Assembly: GCA_041689995.1 (NCBI GenBank) | Contig: JBDNFD010000046.1 | Location: forward strand, 1 to 30,119 | DNA from: DASSWG01 sp041689995 | Lineage (GTDB): Bacteria > Bacteroidota > Bacteroidia > Flavobacteriales > Flavobacteriaceae | Direction: 5' to 3' | DNA length: 30,119 nucleotides | Shown here: positions 1 through 6,980 of the stretch, in pieces | Layout of the letters: each line of letters begins with the position of its first letter | Numbering within the stretch: position 1 is the stretch's first letter | Program-made: the position numbers and the translations under genes | The notes under the pieces: generated by a model | The model's input: only the letters and a program-made list of their open reading frames with translations | Database searches by the model: none | What the model was told of the DNA's origin: nothing

Positions 1-354
1 AATTCCGCTGATTTCCGCTGATTTTTATTTTATTTTTCTGCGGTTATCCGCGAGATCTGCGGGACAAATCGCACCTCTTATTTTATATGAAATCTGGTTT
101 TCGTCCATTTTTTCTCTCGCTGATCGTATTTTTCTCCCGCAAATTCCGCTGATTTCCGCTGATTTTTATTTTATTTTTCTGCGGTTATCCGCGAGATCTG
201 CGGGACAAATCGCGCATTTAGTTTTATATGAAATCTGGTTTTCGTCCATTTTTTCTCTCGCTGATCGTATTTTTCTCCCGCAAATTCCGCTGATTTCCGC
301 TGATTTTTATTTTATTTTTCTGCGGTTATCCGCGAGATCTGCGGGACAAATCGC
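1..354. repeat. 141-bp tandem repeat, 2.5 copies
   Basis: Near-identical units start at 1, 142 and 283; the third stops at about 354, and the array may continue left of the window. Each unit has a conserved 72-bp part holding two CGCTGATTT words, an AT-rich centre (TTTTTATTTTATTTTT) and the words TCTGCGG, TCCGCGAGA and TCTGCGGG. The two halves are imperfect reverse complements (AAATCAGCG against AAATCTGCG-like words), so the part could fold into a long imperfect hairpin. The rest of the unit is a spacer that differs only near 73-80 and 214-220. The array ends about 15 bp before the stop codon of the ACMSD gene. No gene is seen in it. Confidence 0.93.
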
Positions 355-368
355 AAAATCAGCGGGAA

Positions 369-1457
369 TCATTTCTTTAAAATCCGTTTTCGCAAATTTT
401 CTTTCGCTACTTCATCTTCCCCACAAAGCCACTGTATCACATTGTCTTCCCAAATATTATCACGCTGTTTTGAAGTAATGATTTTTTCATCGACGGCAAG
501 ATCCAAAAGTTTTCCGGGATAGGAAGATTGCGGTTCGTTTTCCATTTCCCCCAACGGGTAGGGATCGTCCAAACCGGCTATTATTTGTGTGGTTTTCTGG
601 TTTTGCACTAATAATTTCAGCGAGCCGGTATCGTGCACCAAAGTGTCAAAGAAGATATTTTTATGTCCTACAGATTTTCTAGGATGCGTTTTTCCTTTGA
701 ACAAATCTGGGCGGCCATCGAAACCTTGTATTCTTCGCCCCAAATTAATTTGTGCCAATTGTCCGCCATGGGCAAAACAAACCCTCATATTCGGATATTT
801 GTCCGGATAACCGTTTAGGGTCAAAAAATGATAAGCATCCGCACATTGTGCCAACATCCAAATTAGATGAAACCGCCAAGAAGTATTTTCCAACTTGATG
901 AATTTTTCGCCGTCATAGGGATGTATTTCCACCGCTAAATTATATTTGCTGGCCATCTCAAAAATTGGTTCATTTTCTTCATCGAAAATGCAGCGCCAAG
1001 TGCCGATGCTGTCCATATAATGTGTGGGCAAACACAATAGTTGCAGACCTAATTCCTCAACGCAACGCTCGATTTCCCATAAAGCGCCGCGCACAAATCC
1101 GGGGTGCACCACAAAACCGCAAGTAAATTTTGAAGGATGGTTTTGCTGGACATTTGAATTGAAATCATTTTGAAAACGCAAGGCTTGCTTCATTTCTTCC
1201 ACACGAAGGCCATTTCCATAGAGTTGCGACAAATTCAAAATAACGGCATGGTCTATCTCATTGCGTTCCATCCATTCCAATTTTTCCTTCAAAAAGAAGC
1301 TGGAATCTGTGACAGGTCGGCTCCAATTTTTCTGCAGCATGAATTTACGTTCATCATCCACCCAAAAAATTTCCTTGTCCTTCATGAATTGTGGGATTTC
1401 TTCCGGGTAGGGAAGAAGGTGGGAATGGGCGTTGATTCTTAATTTTTTCATTGTCAT
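369..1457 (-). CDS. 2-amino-3-carboxymuconate-6-semialdehyde decarboxylase (ACMSD, amidohydrolase family)
   Basis: Predicted to decarboxylate 2-amino-3-carboxymuconate semialdehyde to 2-aminomuconate semialdehyde, diverting kynurenine carbon from NAD synthesis to catabolism. Counting from the first possible ATG (1469), the amidohydrolase metal ligands are all visible: HSH at 15-17, His183 (EIHPYD), His234 (FAHGG) and Asp301 (GLDDPYPLGE). The spacing matches the ACMSD family closely, and length (about 360 aa) is usual. Three ATGs compete (1469, 1457, 1451). I chose 1457 because GGGAGA lies 4-5 bases before it, but 1451 (MKKLRIN) is also possible. It is the last gene of the kynurenine operon, 55 bp after the dehydrogenase, and its stop is flanked by the 141-bp repeat array. 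Confidence 0.9.
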   Translation of the reverse strand: MTMKKLRINAHSHLLPYPEEIPQFMKDKEIFWVDDERKFMLQKNWSRPVTDSSFFLKEKLEWMERNEIDHAVILNLSQLYGNGLRVEEMKQALRFQNDFNSNVQQNHPSKFTCGFVVHPGFVRGALWEIERCVEELGLQLLCLPTHYMDSIGTWRCIFDEENEPIFEMASKYNLAVEIHPYDGEKFIKLENTSWRFHLIWMLAQCADAYHFLTLNGYPDKYPNMRVCFAHGGQLAQINLGRRIQGFDGRPDLFKGKTHPRKSVGHKNIFFDTLVHDTGSLKLLVQNQKTTQIIAGLDDPYPLGEMENEPQSSYPGKLLDLAVDEKIITSKQRDNIWEDNVIQWLCGEDEVAKENLRKRILKK

Positions 1458-1482
1458 ATTTTCTCCCATGGATGTATGGTTT

Positions 1483-1502
1483 TTTTTGTGTCTTTTTGTG
1501 TC
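1483..1502. repeat. short tandem repeat TTTTTGTGTC x2
   Basis: Two perfect adjacent copies of a 10-bp word (1483-1492, 1493-1502) in the spacer between the dehydrogenase stop and the ACMSD start. The role is unknown. It sits at a gene boundary like the larger repeats of this operon. Confidence 0.6.
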
Positions 1503-1512
1503 TTCTCAGAAA

Positions 1513-2958
1513 TCACTCATATTTTATACACACATTCTTAGGTTCGGTAAAAAACCGTAAAGCTTCAAATCCGCCTTCGCGACCGACACCGCTGTCTTTC
1601 ATTCCGCCGAAAGGCGTGCGCAAATCGCGGTTGAGCCACGTATTTATCCACACAATTCCGGCCTCTAATTCGTTGCTTAATCGCATGGCACGGTTCAAGT
1701 CATTGGTCCAAAGTGTGGCGGACAATCCGTATCGTACATCGTTCGCCATTTCTAAAACTTCCGCCTCGCTTTTGAAAGGCATAATGGTGACAACCGGCCC
1801 GAAAATTTCTTCTTGATTCAATTTGCAACGGTTGGAAGTAATTTCAATAATTGTGGGCTCCATGAAATAACCATTTTCAAAACCTTTAATATTCAACTGC
1901 TTTCCACCAAAAAGGATTTTTCCGTCTTGGTTTTCCACGTCTTCCATATAAGAAAGTACTTTTTTCAAATGTTCTTTGGAAACCAAGGCACCTAAATCGA
2001 TATTTGCATCTTTTGGGTCACCAACTTTTAATTTTTTTGTGGCTTTTATAAAATCTTCTTTGAATTGTTCATAGATTTTTTCTTCCACGAATATTCGTGA
2101 ACCGCACAAACAAATTTGTCCTTGGTTAGCGAAGGAAGATTTCACAGTGGTTTTCAACATTTTTTCATAATTGCAATCGGCAAAAATGAGGTTTGGGTTT
2201 TTACCGCCGAGTTCAAGCGATATTTTTTTGAACATAGGCGCTGCTGTCCGAGCTATATTTTCCCCGGTTTTGGTGCCGCCTGTAAAAGAAATTGCTTTGA
2301 TTTGTGGATGTTCCACGATGGCTTGTCCCACATTTTTTCCGAGGCCGTGAACAATATTCAGCACGCCTTTTGGAAGTCCGGCCTCTTTGCAGATTTCAGA
2401 AAGTAAAAAAGCGGTCATCGGCGCTACTTCGCTGGGTTTGGCAATCACACAATTTCCTGCGGCCAAAGCGGGGGCAATTTTCCAACTGAACAAATACAAG
2501 GGCAAATTCCACGGAGAAATGCAGCCCACCACCCCGATGGGTTTTCGCAAGGTGAAATTCAAACTATTACGACCTGTAGTTTCGTGACTTTCACTACCAA
2601 ATTGCGTGATGGCATGGGCATAAAAAGCAAAATTGCTCGCTGCGCGGGGAATATCCACCGCCAATGCAAGAGATAGTGGTTTTCCGTTGTCTTTAGACTC
2701 GGCTTCCGCCAGATCCACCAGATTTTTTTCGATGAGATGGGAAATACGCATCAAAATCTTACAGCGTTTGTCAGTGCTGGTATTTGACCAATCTGGAAAG
2801 GCCGTTTTTGCGGCTTTTACGGCTTCTTCCACATCTTCGTTGCCACTTTCCGGAATGCGGGAATAGATTTCTCCCGTATCGGGTTCATAATTATCAAGCC
2901 ATTTCCCGGACTTCGGTTCGGTGAATTCGTTATTGATATAGTTTTTAAGGTGAAGCAT
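1513..2958 (-). CDS. 2-aminomuconate-6-semialdehyde dehydrogenase (NAD-dependent ALDH family)
   Basis: Predicted to oxidise 2-aminomuconate semialdehyde to 2-aminomuconate with NAD+. This is a full-length ALDH (481 aa) with SPWNLP (Asn151, oxyanion hole), the cofactor motif FTGGTKTG near 225-232, general base Glu249 in LELGGK and nucleophile Cys283 in NQGQIC. Many ALDHs act on hydroxymuconic or other semialdehydes, so the substrate is inferred from its place between the 2-aminomuconate deaminase (ridA type) and ACMSD. The ATG at 2956-2958 gives the usual short N-terminus. It is separated from ridA by an unusually long spacer (368 bp) for this operon. Confidence 0.88.
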   Translation of the reverse strand: MLHLKNYINNEFTEPKSGKWLDNYEPDTGEIYSRIPESGNEDVEEAVKAAKTAFPDWSNTSTDKRCKILMRISHLIEKNLVDLAEAESKDNGKPLSLALAVDIPRAASNFAFYAHAITQFGSESHETTGRNSLNFTLRKPIGVVGCISPWNLPLYLFSWKIAPALAAGNCVIAKPSEVAPMTAFLLSEICKEAGLPKGVLNIVHGLGKNVGQAIVEHPQIKAISFTGGTKTGENIARTAAPMFKKISLELGGKNPNLIFADCNYEKMLKTTVKSSFANQGQICLCGSRIFVEEKIYEQFKEDFIKATKKLKVGDPKDANIDLGALVSKEHLKKVLSYMEDVENQDGKILFGGKQLNIKGFENGYFMEPTIIEITSNRCKLNQEEIFGPVVTIMPFKSEAEVLEMANDVRYGLSATLWTNDLNRAMRLSNELEAGIVWINTWLNRDLRTPFGGMKDSGVGREGGFEALRFFTEPKNVCIKYE

Positions 2959-3326
2959 GGTCGGAAGTTGTTATTAATATATCGATTTTTTCCTCAATTG
3001 AATATATCGAATTGGTTTCAATAGAATTAGAAAAATTTAAAAAGTGATTTTTCGTAAAATTACTGAATTGAATGTCAAAATACGGCTTTCTGGTATGATT
3101 TGTTCAAAAAGACCATTTGCACTTCTATCGGAAAATCCGAAGGCCTGGATTGGCGATTTCTTCCAGTTGTGTTGGGATAATCTATAAACACACCTGTTTA
3201 TAATTCTAAAGTATTAAAAATCAAAGCATCGCCAAAGTTGGCAGAACCAAATTTTCCAGCAATTTGTTATTGGTTTGATGTTTAAGTTTTATTTTTGGTT
3301 GTCTTTTAATTATATTAAAGTTGAAA
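2959..3326. other. 368-bp intergenic spacer between ridA and the dehydrogenase
   Basis: No convincing gene. The 10-mer AATATATCGA occurs at 2976-2985 and 3001-3010 (25-bp period) just upstream of the dehydrogenase start, a possible regulator site. On the minus strand an open stretch of about 39 codons ends at a TGA at 3075-3077. It reads like protein (it includes GVFIDYPNTTGRN and FPIEVQMVFLNK) but has no start and I do not recognise it; it may be a gene remnant or chance. Confidence 0.4.
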
Positions 3327-3755
3327 TCAATGCACCGCAAATCCTTGTTTTTTATAGGCAATCACTTTGATTTCTACCAACAAATGTGGATGTGGTAACT
3401 GGTGAACCGCCACGGTAGTACGCGTTGGGCCGGTTTCTGCATCGAAAAATTCGCCATAGGTTTCGTTGTATCCTTTGAAATCGTTCATATTCACCAGAAA
3501 AGTTGAAACATCAACCACATCTTTTATACTCGCACCTTCTTCTTTTAAAATACCGTCGATATTTTTCAATACCGCAGCGGTTTGTTTTTTGATATCGAGA
3601 CTGGTGGTGCCGAATTCATCGACCTCCACGCCTTCAAAACTGTTGTCGCTCTTTCGCGAACTGGTTCCGGAAACAAAAATAAAATCGCCGACGCGTTTTA
3701 CGTGTGGGTATTTTCCACGAGGAGTGGCTTTTCCCTTGATGGTTTTTCCTTTCAT
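3327..3755 (-). CDS. 2-aminomuconate deaminase, RidA/YjgF family
   Basis: RidA-family enamine/imine deaminase (142 aa), here predicted to hydrolyse 2-aminomuconate to 2-oxo-3-hexenedioate (4-oxalocrotonate) and ammonia. The family core is present: GDFIFVSGTSS near residues 23-33, TAAVLKNIDGILKE in the middle, and GPTRTTVAVHQLPHPHLLVEI near the end, which contains the family's conserved arginine and the LP...VEI strand. The role comes from context: 2-aminomuconate deaminases of nitrobenzoate and aminophenol pathways are RidA-like, and the flanking genes are the steps before and after. The first codons (MKGKT, GGA AAA ACC) also occur inside the decarboxylase gene. The promoter-proximal side carries the inserted repeat/GxxExxY region, so ridA may be poorly coupled to the genes before it. 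Confidence 0.87.
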   Translation of the reverse strand: MKGKTIKGKATPRGKYPHVKRVGDFIFVSGTSSRKSDNSFEGVEVDEFGTTSLDIKKQTAAVLKNIDGILKEEGASIKDVVDVSTFLVNMNDFKGYNETYGEFFDAETGPTRTTVAVHQLPHPHLLVEIKVIAYKKQGFAVH

Positions 3756-3763
3756 ATCTGTTT

Positions 3764-3818
3764 ATTTTTCTCGCTGATTTCCGCTGATTTAAAAATACGC
3801 TGATTTCCGCTGATTTTT
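3764..3818. repeat. CGCTGATTT repeat element, half copy (left of GxxExxY gene)
   Basis: Four CGCTGATTT words in about 50 bp around a central AAAAATA, beginning TTTTTCTCGCTGATTT. It fills the space between the ridA start codon and the stop of the GxxExxY gene. Near-identical stretches lie at 4204-4258 and 4612-4667, and a shortened one at 4422-4447. The TCTGCG half seen in the other copies is missing here. Confidence 0.85.
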
Positions 3819-3819
3819 A

Positions 3820-4197
3820 TTAAAGATTGTTGACGATCCGTTTTATATTTTGGTCGATTTTTGAGGTGTTGAAATTAATCAATAATCCTAATTTACAGCC
3901 GGACAATTTTAAATAAGTCAACAGTTGTTTATAATGTACATCTGCCAAACCTTCTACCGATTTAATTTCCAAAATCACTTTTTCGTTGACCAATATATCA
4001 ATTACATAACCTACATCCAATTTTTGCTCTTTATAAATGAAAGGAAGTCCTACCTGCGTTCGAACGATCAAACCTTCATTTCTTAATTCATGTGCCAAAG
4101 CCATTTCATAGGCTTTTTCAAGCAATCCAGGACCCAATTCATTATACAAATTAAAAATCACTCCCCTAACTTTGTATGAAATTTCGTTTTCGGTCAT
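3820..4197 (-). CDS. GxxExxY protein (PD-(D/E)xK nuclease-like)
   Basis: A 125-aa protein of the GxxExxY family. The signature is GLLEKAY at residues 24-30, followed by a PD-(D/E)xK-type core: Asp67 in YVIDILV, Glu77-x-Lys79 in LEIKS, then H88YKQLL. The fold points to a nuclease, but the biological role of this family is not established to my knowledge. It is complete and no key residue is missing. It interrupts the kynurenine operon in the same orientation and is flanked on both sides by direct copies of the CGCTGATTT element, which reach within about 8 bp of its start and 2 bp of its stop. It appears to be a later arrival with no metabolic link to its neighbours. Confidence 0.88.
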   Translation of the reverse strand: MTENEISYKVRGVIFNLYNELGPGLLEKAYEMALAHELRNEGLIVRTQVGLPFIYKEQKLDVGYVIDILVNEKVILEIKSVEGLADVHYKQLLTYLKLSGCKLGLLINFNTSKIDQNIKRIVNNL

Positions 4198-4203
4198 ATT
4201 GGT

Positions 4204-4316
4204 TTTTTTCTCGCTGATTTTTCGCTGATTTTAAAAATACGCTGATTTACGCTAATTTTCGATTCTTTTATCTGCGAAAATCTGCGAGGTCATTTGCGCC
4301 TATCTGCGAGAAAATT
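4204..4316. repeat. full CGCTGATTT / TCTGCGAAAATC repeat element
   Basis: The left half (4209-4258) has CGCTGATTT-type words like those at 3764-3818. The right half (4270-4312) reads TCTGCGAAAATCTGCGAG, then ATTTGCGCCTATCTGCGAG. Since AAATCAGCG is the reverse complement of CGCTGATTT, the right half is an imperfect inverted copy of the left half around an AT-rich centre. It lies directly before the GxxExxY start codon. Confidence 0.85.
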
Positions 4317-4412
4317 TCATTCATTTATTCTAAACGAAATTTTCCCCAATCTACTCAATTTCAATACCGATTGCAACAGATTGTCCAAAATGGCCAAGGT
4401 TTTTCCTTTTAT
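4317..4412 (-). pseudogene. ridA-start / decarboxylase-tail chimeric relic, copy 1
   Basis: Read on the minus strand this gives (ATA)KGKT, then LAILDNLLQSVLKLSRL, then GKISFRINE and a TGA stop. The middle matches decarboxylase residues 188-208, and the end matches its last ten residues (247-255), with 38 codons removed in frame between them. The first codons and the upstream sequence are those of ridA, but ATG has become ATA. It is a relic of a tandem duplication, unlikely to be translated. Confidence 0.8.
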
Positions 4413-4505
4413 ATCTGCTTATTTTTCTCGCTGATTTCTGCTAATTTTCGATTCTTTTATCTGCGAAAATCTGCGAGGTCATTTGCGCCTATCTGCGAGA
4501 AAATT

Positions 4506-4601
4506 TCATTCATTTACTCTAAACAAAATTTTCCCCAATCTACTCAATTTCAATACCGATTGCAACAGATTGTCCAAAATGGTCAAGGTTTTTCCTTTCA
4601 T
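4506..4601 (-). pseudogene. ridA-start / decarboxylase-tail chimeric mini-ORF, copy 2 (31 codons, intact ATG)
   Basis: Same structure as the copy at 4317-4412, but the ridA-like ATG is intact (4599-4601). The frame stays open for 31 codons, MKGKT then LTILDNLLQSVLKLSRL then GKILFRVNE, to TGA at 4506-4508. The upstream 20 bases match those of ridA, so translation is conceivable. It cannot form the decarboxylase fold and lacks its metal ligands, so I treat it as a duplication scar, not a functional gene. Confidence 0.75.
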
Positions 4602-4721
4602 ATCTGTTTATTTTTCTCGCTGATTTCCGCTGATTTTAAAAATACGCTGATTTACGCTAATTTTCGATTCTTTTATCGGCGAAAATCCGCGAGGTCATTT
4701 GCGCTGATCTGCGAGAAAATT

Positions 4722-5489
4722 TTATTCATTTATTCTAAACGAAATCCCCCCCAATTTCTCCACTTCAGCTTCAACGGTTTGGTTCGGTTTCAAATATTCC
4801 GCAGCCGTAGCCGCGCCTGCCAGAATCACATAACCTTCTTTCACGGCGATGTTCGATTCGGTTGCTAAACGGCTTAATTCCACTACCGATTGCAACGGAT
4901 TGTCCAAAATGGCCGAGGTTTTTCCTTGTTGAATAGTTTCATCGTTGATTTTTAATCGAATGTACAAATCGGAAATTTTAGTTTCCAAATCCTTCCAATC
5001 TCCGATGACATAACCGGTGGAAGAACAGTTGTCCGCAACCACATCTTCCAGTGAAAATTTGAAATTCTCGTAGCGTGAATCGATAATTTCAATGGCGACC
5101 GCCATTTTATCAAGGTATTGTGGAAGTTCTTCCAAATCGAGTTCATGATCTGGGAAATCTTTTGAAACGTGAAAGGCGATTTCTGGCTCGGCACGCGGGT
5201 GGATCCACCGTTTTAAATCTATTTTTTCATCGGGTTGCAATTCCATTTCATCGGTCAAAAAACCCCATATCAAATCGTGAACGTTCATTTGTTCCATCTT
5301 GGCCTTGCTGGTGAACCCGAGTTTGAAACCAGTGATTTTTTCTCCGCGTTCTAATCGACGATTGATAGAAATTCGTTGGATTTTATAGGCATTTTCCAAT
5401 GAAAAATTTTCTAATTGAGACATCTGCGCAACAGGAATAGCTTTTGCGGCGGCATTGTCAAGAATTTGAGCTATTTTTTCGTTTCTCAT
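4722..5489 (-). CDS. 2-oxo-3-hexenedioate decarboxylase / 2-oxopent-4-enoate hydratase family protein
   Basis: A 255-aa member of the hydratase/decarboxylase family. It has GFKLGFTSKAKMEQM near 54-68, metal-ligand glutamates Glu101 and Glu103 in RAEPEIAF, Glu134 in AIEIIDSRY, and the C-terminal ILAGAATAAEYLKPNQ block. Next to a 2-aminomuconate deaminase, the expected reaction is decarboxylation of 4-oxalocrotonate to 2-oxopent-4-enoate. The sister hydratase has the same fold and no second copy is seen, so hydratase activity cannot be excluded. Codons 189-191 (GGA AAA ACC) are identical to ridA codons 3-5 and seem to be where unequal crossing-over made the downstream array. It lies 53 bp after kmo. 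Confidence 0.85.
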   Translation of the reverse strand: MRNEKIAQILDNAAAKAIPVAQMSQLENFSLENAYKIQRISINRRLERGEKITGFKLGFTSKAKMEQMNVHDLIWGFLTDEMELQPDEKIDLKRWIHPRAEPEIAFHVSKDFPDHELDLEELPQYLDKMAVAIEIIDSRYENFKFSLEDVVADNCSSTGYVIGDWKDLETKISDLYIRLKINDETIQQGKTSAILDNPLQSVVELSRLATESNIAVKEGYVILAGAATAAEYLKPNQTVEAEVEKLGGISFRINE

Positions 5490-5542
5490 TTCTCTAAGAT
5501 ATTATATTTTTTCCGCTGAAATTGCAGAAATTATTTTATGAT

Positions 5543-6937
5543 TTATTGTTCGTTCAACTTCAATTCAGTTTCTTTCTTTACCATTTCTAATTTTTCTTTT
5601 AAGGATAAATTTCCCGAAAGCTTTCTCTCAGCGATTAATTTTAACATTGCCACATCTTGCGCGCGGCCTTTTTTCTTTGCCTCGGAATAGGGGATTTCTT
5701 CCTGAAAAGTTACCAACCGATATTTTGAAGAATATTCATCGGGGAATTCCTGCTCAAAGGCGGTTTCCAGTTTTCTTTTTTGTTGAAAAACTGGGTCGGC
5801 GGTGGCTTCTTTCATTTCATGGAAATTGTCTAGCGCCAAATCGGCAATGGCATCGGCATCTTTTTTGCGGATATTCTCGTATTCGGAAAATATCTTTTCC
5901 CAAGGAGTTTTGGGATCATTTTTATATTTATTTAAAATGTCATCCAATACCGTTATATCTTCAAAGGAAGCGTTCATTCCCTGACCATAAAATGGAACAA
6001 TGGCATGCGCGGCATCTCCCATCAATAAAGATTTTCCGTTGATTTGCCACGGAAAACATTTCACCGTACCCAATTCCCCCGTCGGATTATTGAAAAAATC
6101 CTCGGCCAACGTAGGCATTTCTTTTAAGGCATCTGGATAAAATTTTTCAAAATATTCCCGTACTTTTTCGGGTGTTTTCAGATTATCGAAATTGTATTCC
6201 CCCGAGTGGAAGGAAAGAAATAAAGTTACCGTAAAACTTCCGTCCATATTCGGCAGGGCGATTACCATATTTTCACCTCGCGGCCAGATGTGGAGAGCGT
6301 TTTTATATATTTGATGGGTTCCGTTTTTTGCTGCAGGAATCGACAATTCTTTGTAGCCGTGGTTCAAAAACTCTTGGGAAACCTGAAAAGCACTTTCTTT
6401 GATTTGCTCCATATTTTGTCGAACGGCAGAACCCGCACCATCGGTGCCAAAAATCACATCGCCTTGAAAAGCGCTTTTATTTTTGGTGTTGAAGTCTTCA
6501 AATATTGCCGTAGCATTTTCAAAATCGACAGAGAGACAATTTTGATTGAATTCGATGGAAACGTTTGGCATATTTTCGGCTTCGTCCAATAACAACGCGT
6601 TCAGTCCGGAACGGGAAATGGAGTTGATATATTCGTCTTTTTTTCCGCTGTAAGGCGACAAAAAGGTATTGCTTTCTTTATCGTGAATCATTCGGCCATT
6701 CATCGGAATACATAATTTTTCAACTTTTTCATCTATACCGGCACGTTTCATCGCTTTAATGCCCCGATCAGAAAAAGCCAAATTGATGGACCTTCCGGCG
6801 GCGAGTGTGGTTTTGCGCAAGTCCGGTCGTTTTTCGATCAGTATTATGGAATAGCCTCGTTGTGCTAGGCGCAAGGCAAGCAAAGAACCGCATAAACCGG
6901 CACCGATGATGAGAATTTGATTTTTTTCTGGATTCAT
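5543..6937 (-). CDS. kmo: kynurenine 3-monooxygenase (FAD-dependent)
   Basis: Hydroxylates L-kynurenine to 3-hydroxykynurenine with NADPH and O2. At 464 aa it has the expected length. The N-terminal Rossmann motif ILIIGAGLCGSLLALRLAQR binds FAD, GRSINLAFSDRG follows near residue 50, and the second FAD motif MGDAAHAIVPFYGQGMNAS lies around residues 310-330. Substrate specificity is strongly supported by kynureninase directly upstream (43-bp gap) and the meta-cleavage genes downstream. The C-terminal region, which anchors the eukaryotic enzyme in a membrane, ends here in a charged helix without a clear membrane segment. Confidence 0.95.
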   Translation of the reverse strand: MNPEKNQILIIGAGLCGSLLALRLAQRGYSIILIEKRPDLRKTTLAAGRSINLAFSDRGIKAMKRAGIDEKVEKLCIPMNGRMIHDKESNTFLSPYSGKKDEYINSISRSGLNALLLDEAENMPNVSIEFNQNCLSVDFENATAIFEDFNTKNKSAFQGDVIFGTDGAGSAVRQNMEQIKESAFQVSQEFLNHGYKELSIPAAKNGTHQIYKNALHIWPRGENMVIALPNMDGSFTVTLFLSFHSGEYNFDNLKTPEKVREYFEKFYPDALKEMPTLAEDFFNNPTGELGTVKCFPWQINGKSLLMGDAAHAIVPFYGQGMNASFEDITVLDDILNKYKNDPKTPWEKIFSEYENIRKKDADAIADLALDNFHEMKEATADPVFQQKRKLETAFEQEFPDEYSSKYRLVTFQEEIPYSEAKKKGRAQDVAMLKLIAERKLSGNLSLKEKLEMVKKETELKLNEQ

Positions 6938-6980
6938 TTTAATGCGATTTTTTTCTGTTCTTTATTAAAAAGTCCATCAA

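Larger units (their letters stand above)
4252..4721. repeat. tandem array of composite units (189 and 216 bp, plus a partial third)
   Basis: Units begin with CTAATTTTCGATTC at 4252, 4441 and 4657. Each contains the TCTGCG half element, then a shortened copy of the decarboxylase 3' end, then the ridA 5' end with its upstream sequence, then CGCTGATTT words. The second unit is 27 bp longer because it keeps an extra AAAAATACGCTGATTTACG stretch. The third runs into the real decarboxylase stop codon at 4722-4724. Confidence 0.9.

Noticed and set aside
1..354. CRISPR array
   Set aside because: The repeats are 141 bp and directly adjacent, with no unique spacers of regular size and no cas genes.
4722..4752. 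Frameshift at the C-run near the decarboxylase 3' end
   Set aside because: The frame through the run of seven C gives LGGISFRINE, a normal family-like end and the same as the chimeric copies, so no shift is needed.
4371..4868. A 165-codon plus-strand reading frame through the repeat array
   Set aside because: It consists of translated repeat units and the antisense of the decarboxylase gene. Its internal protein repeats only mirror the DNA repeats.
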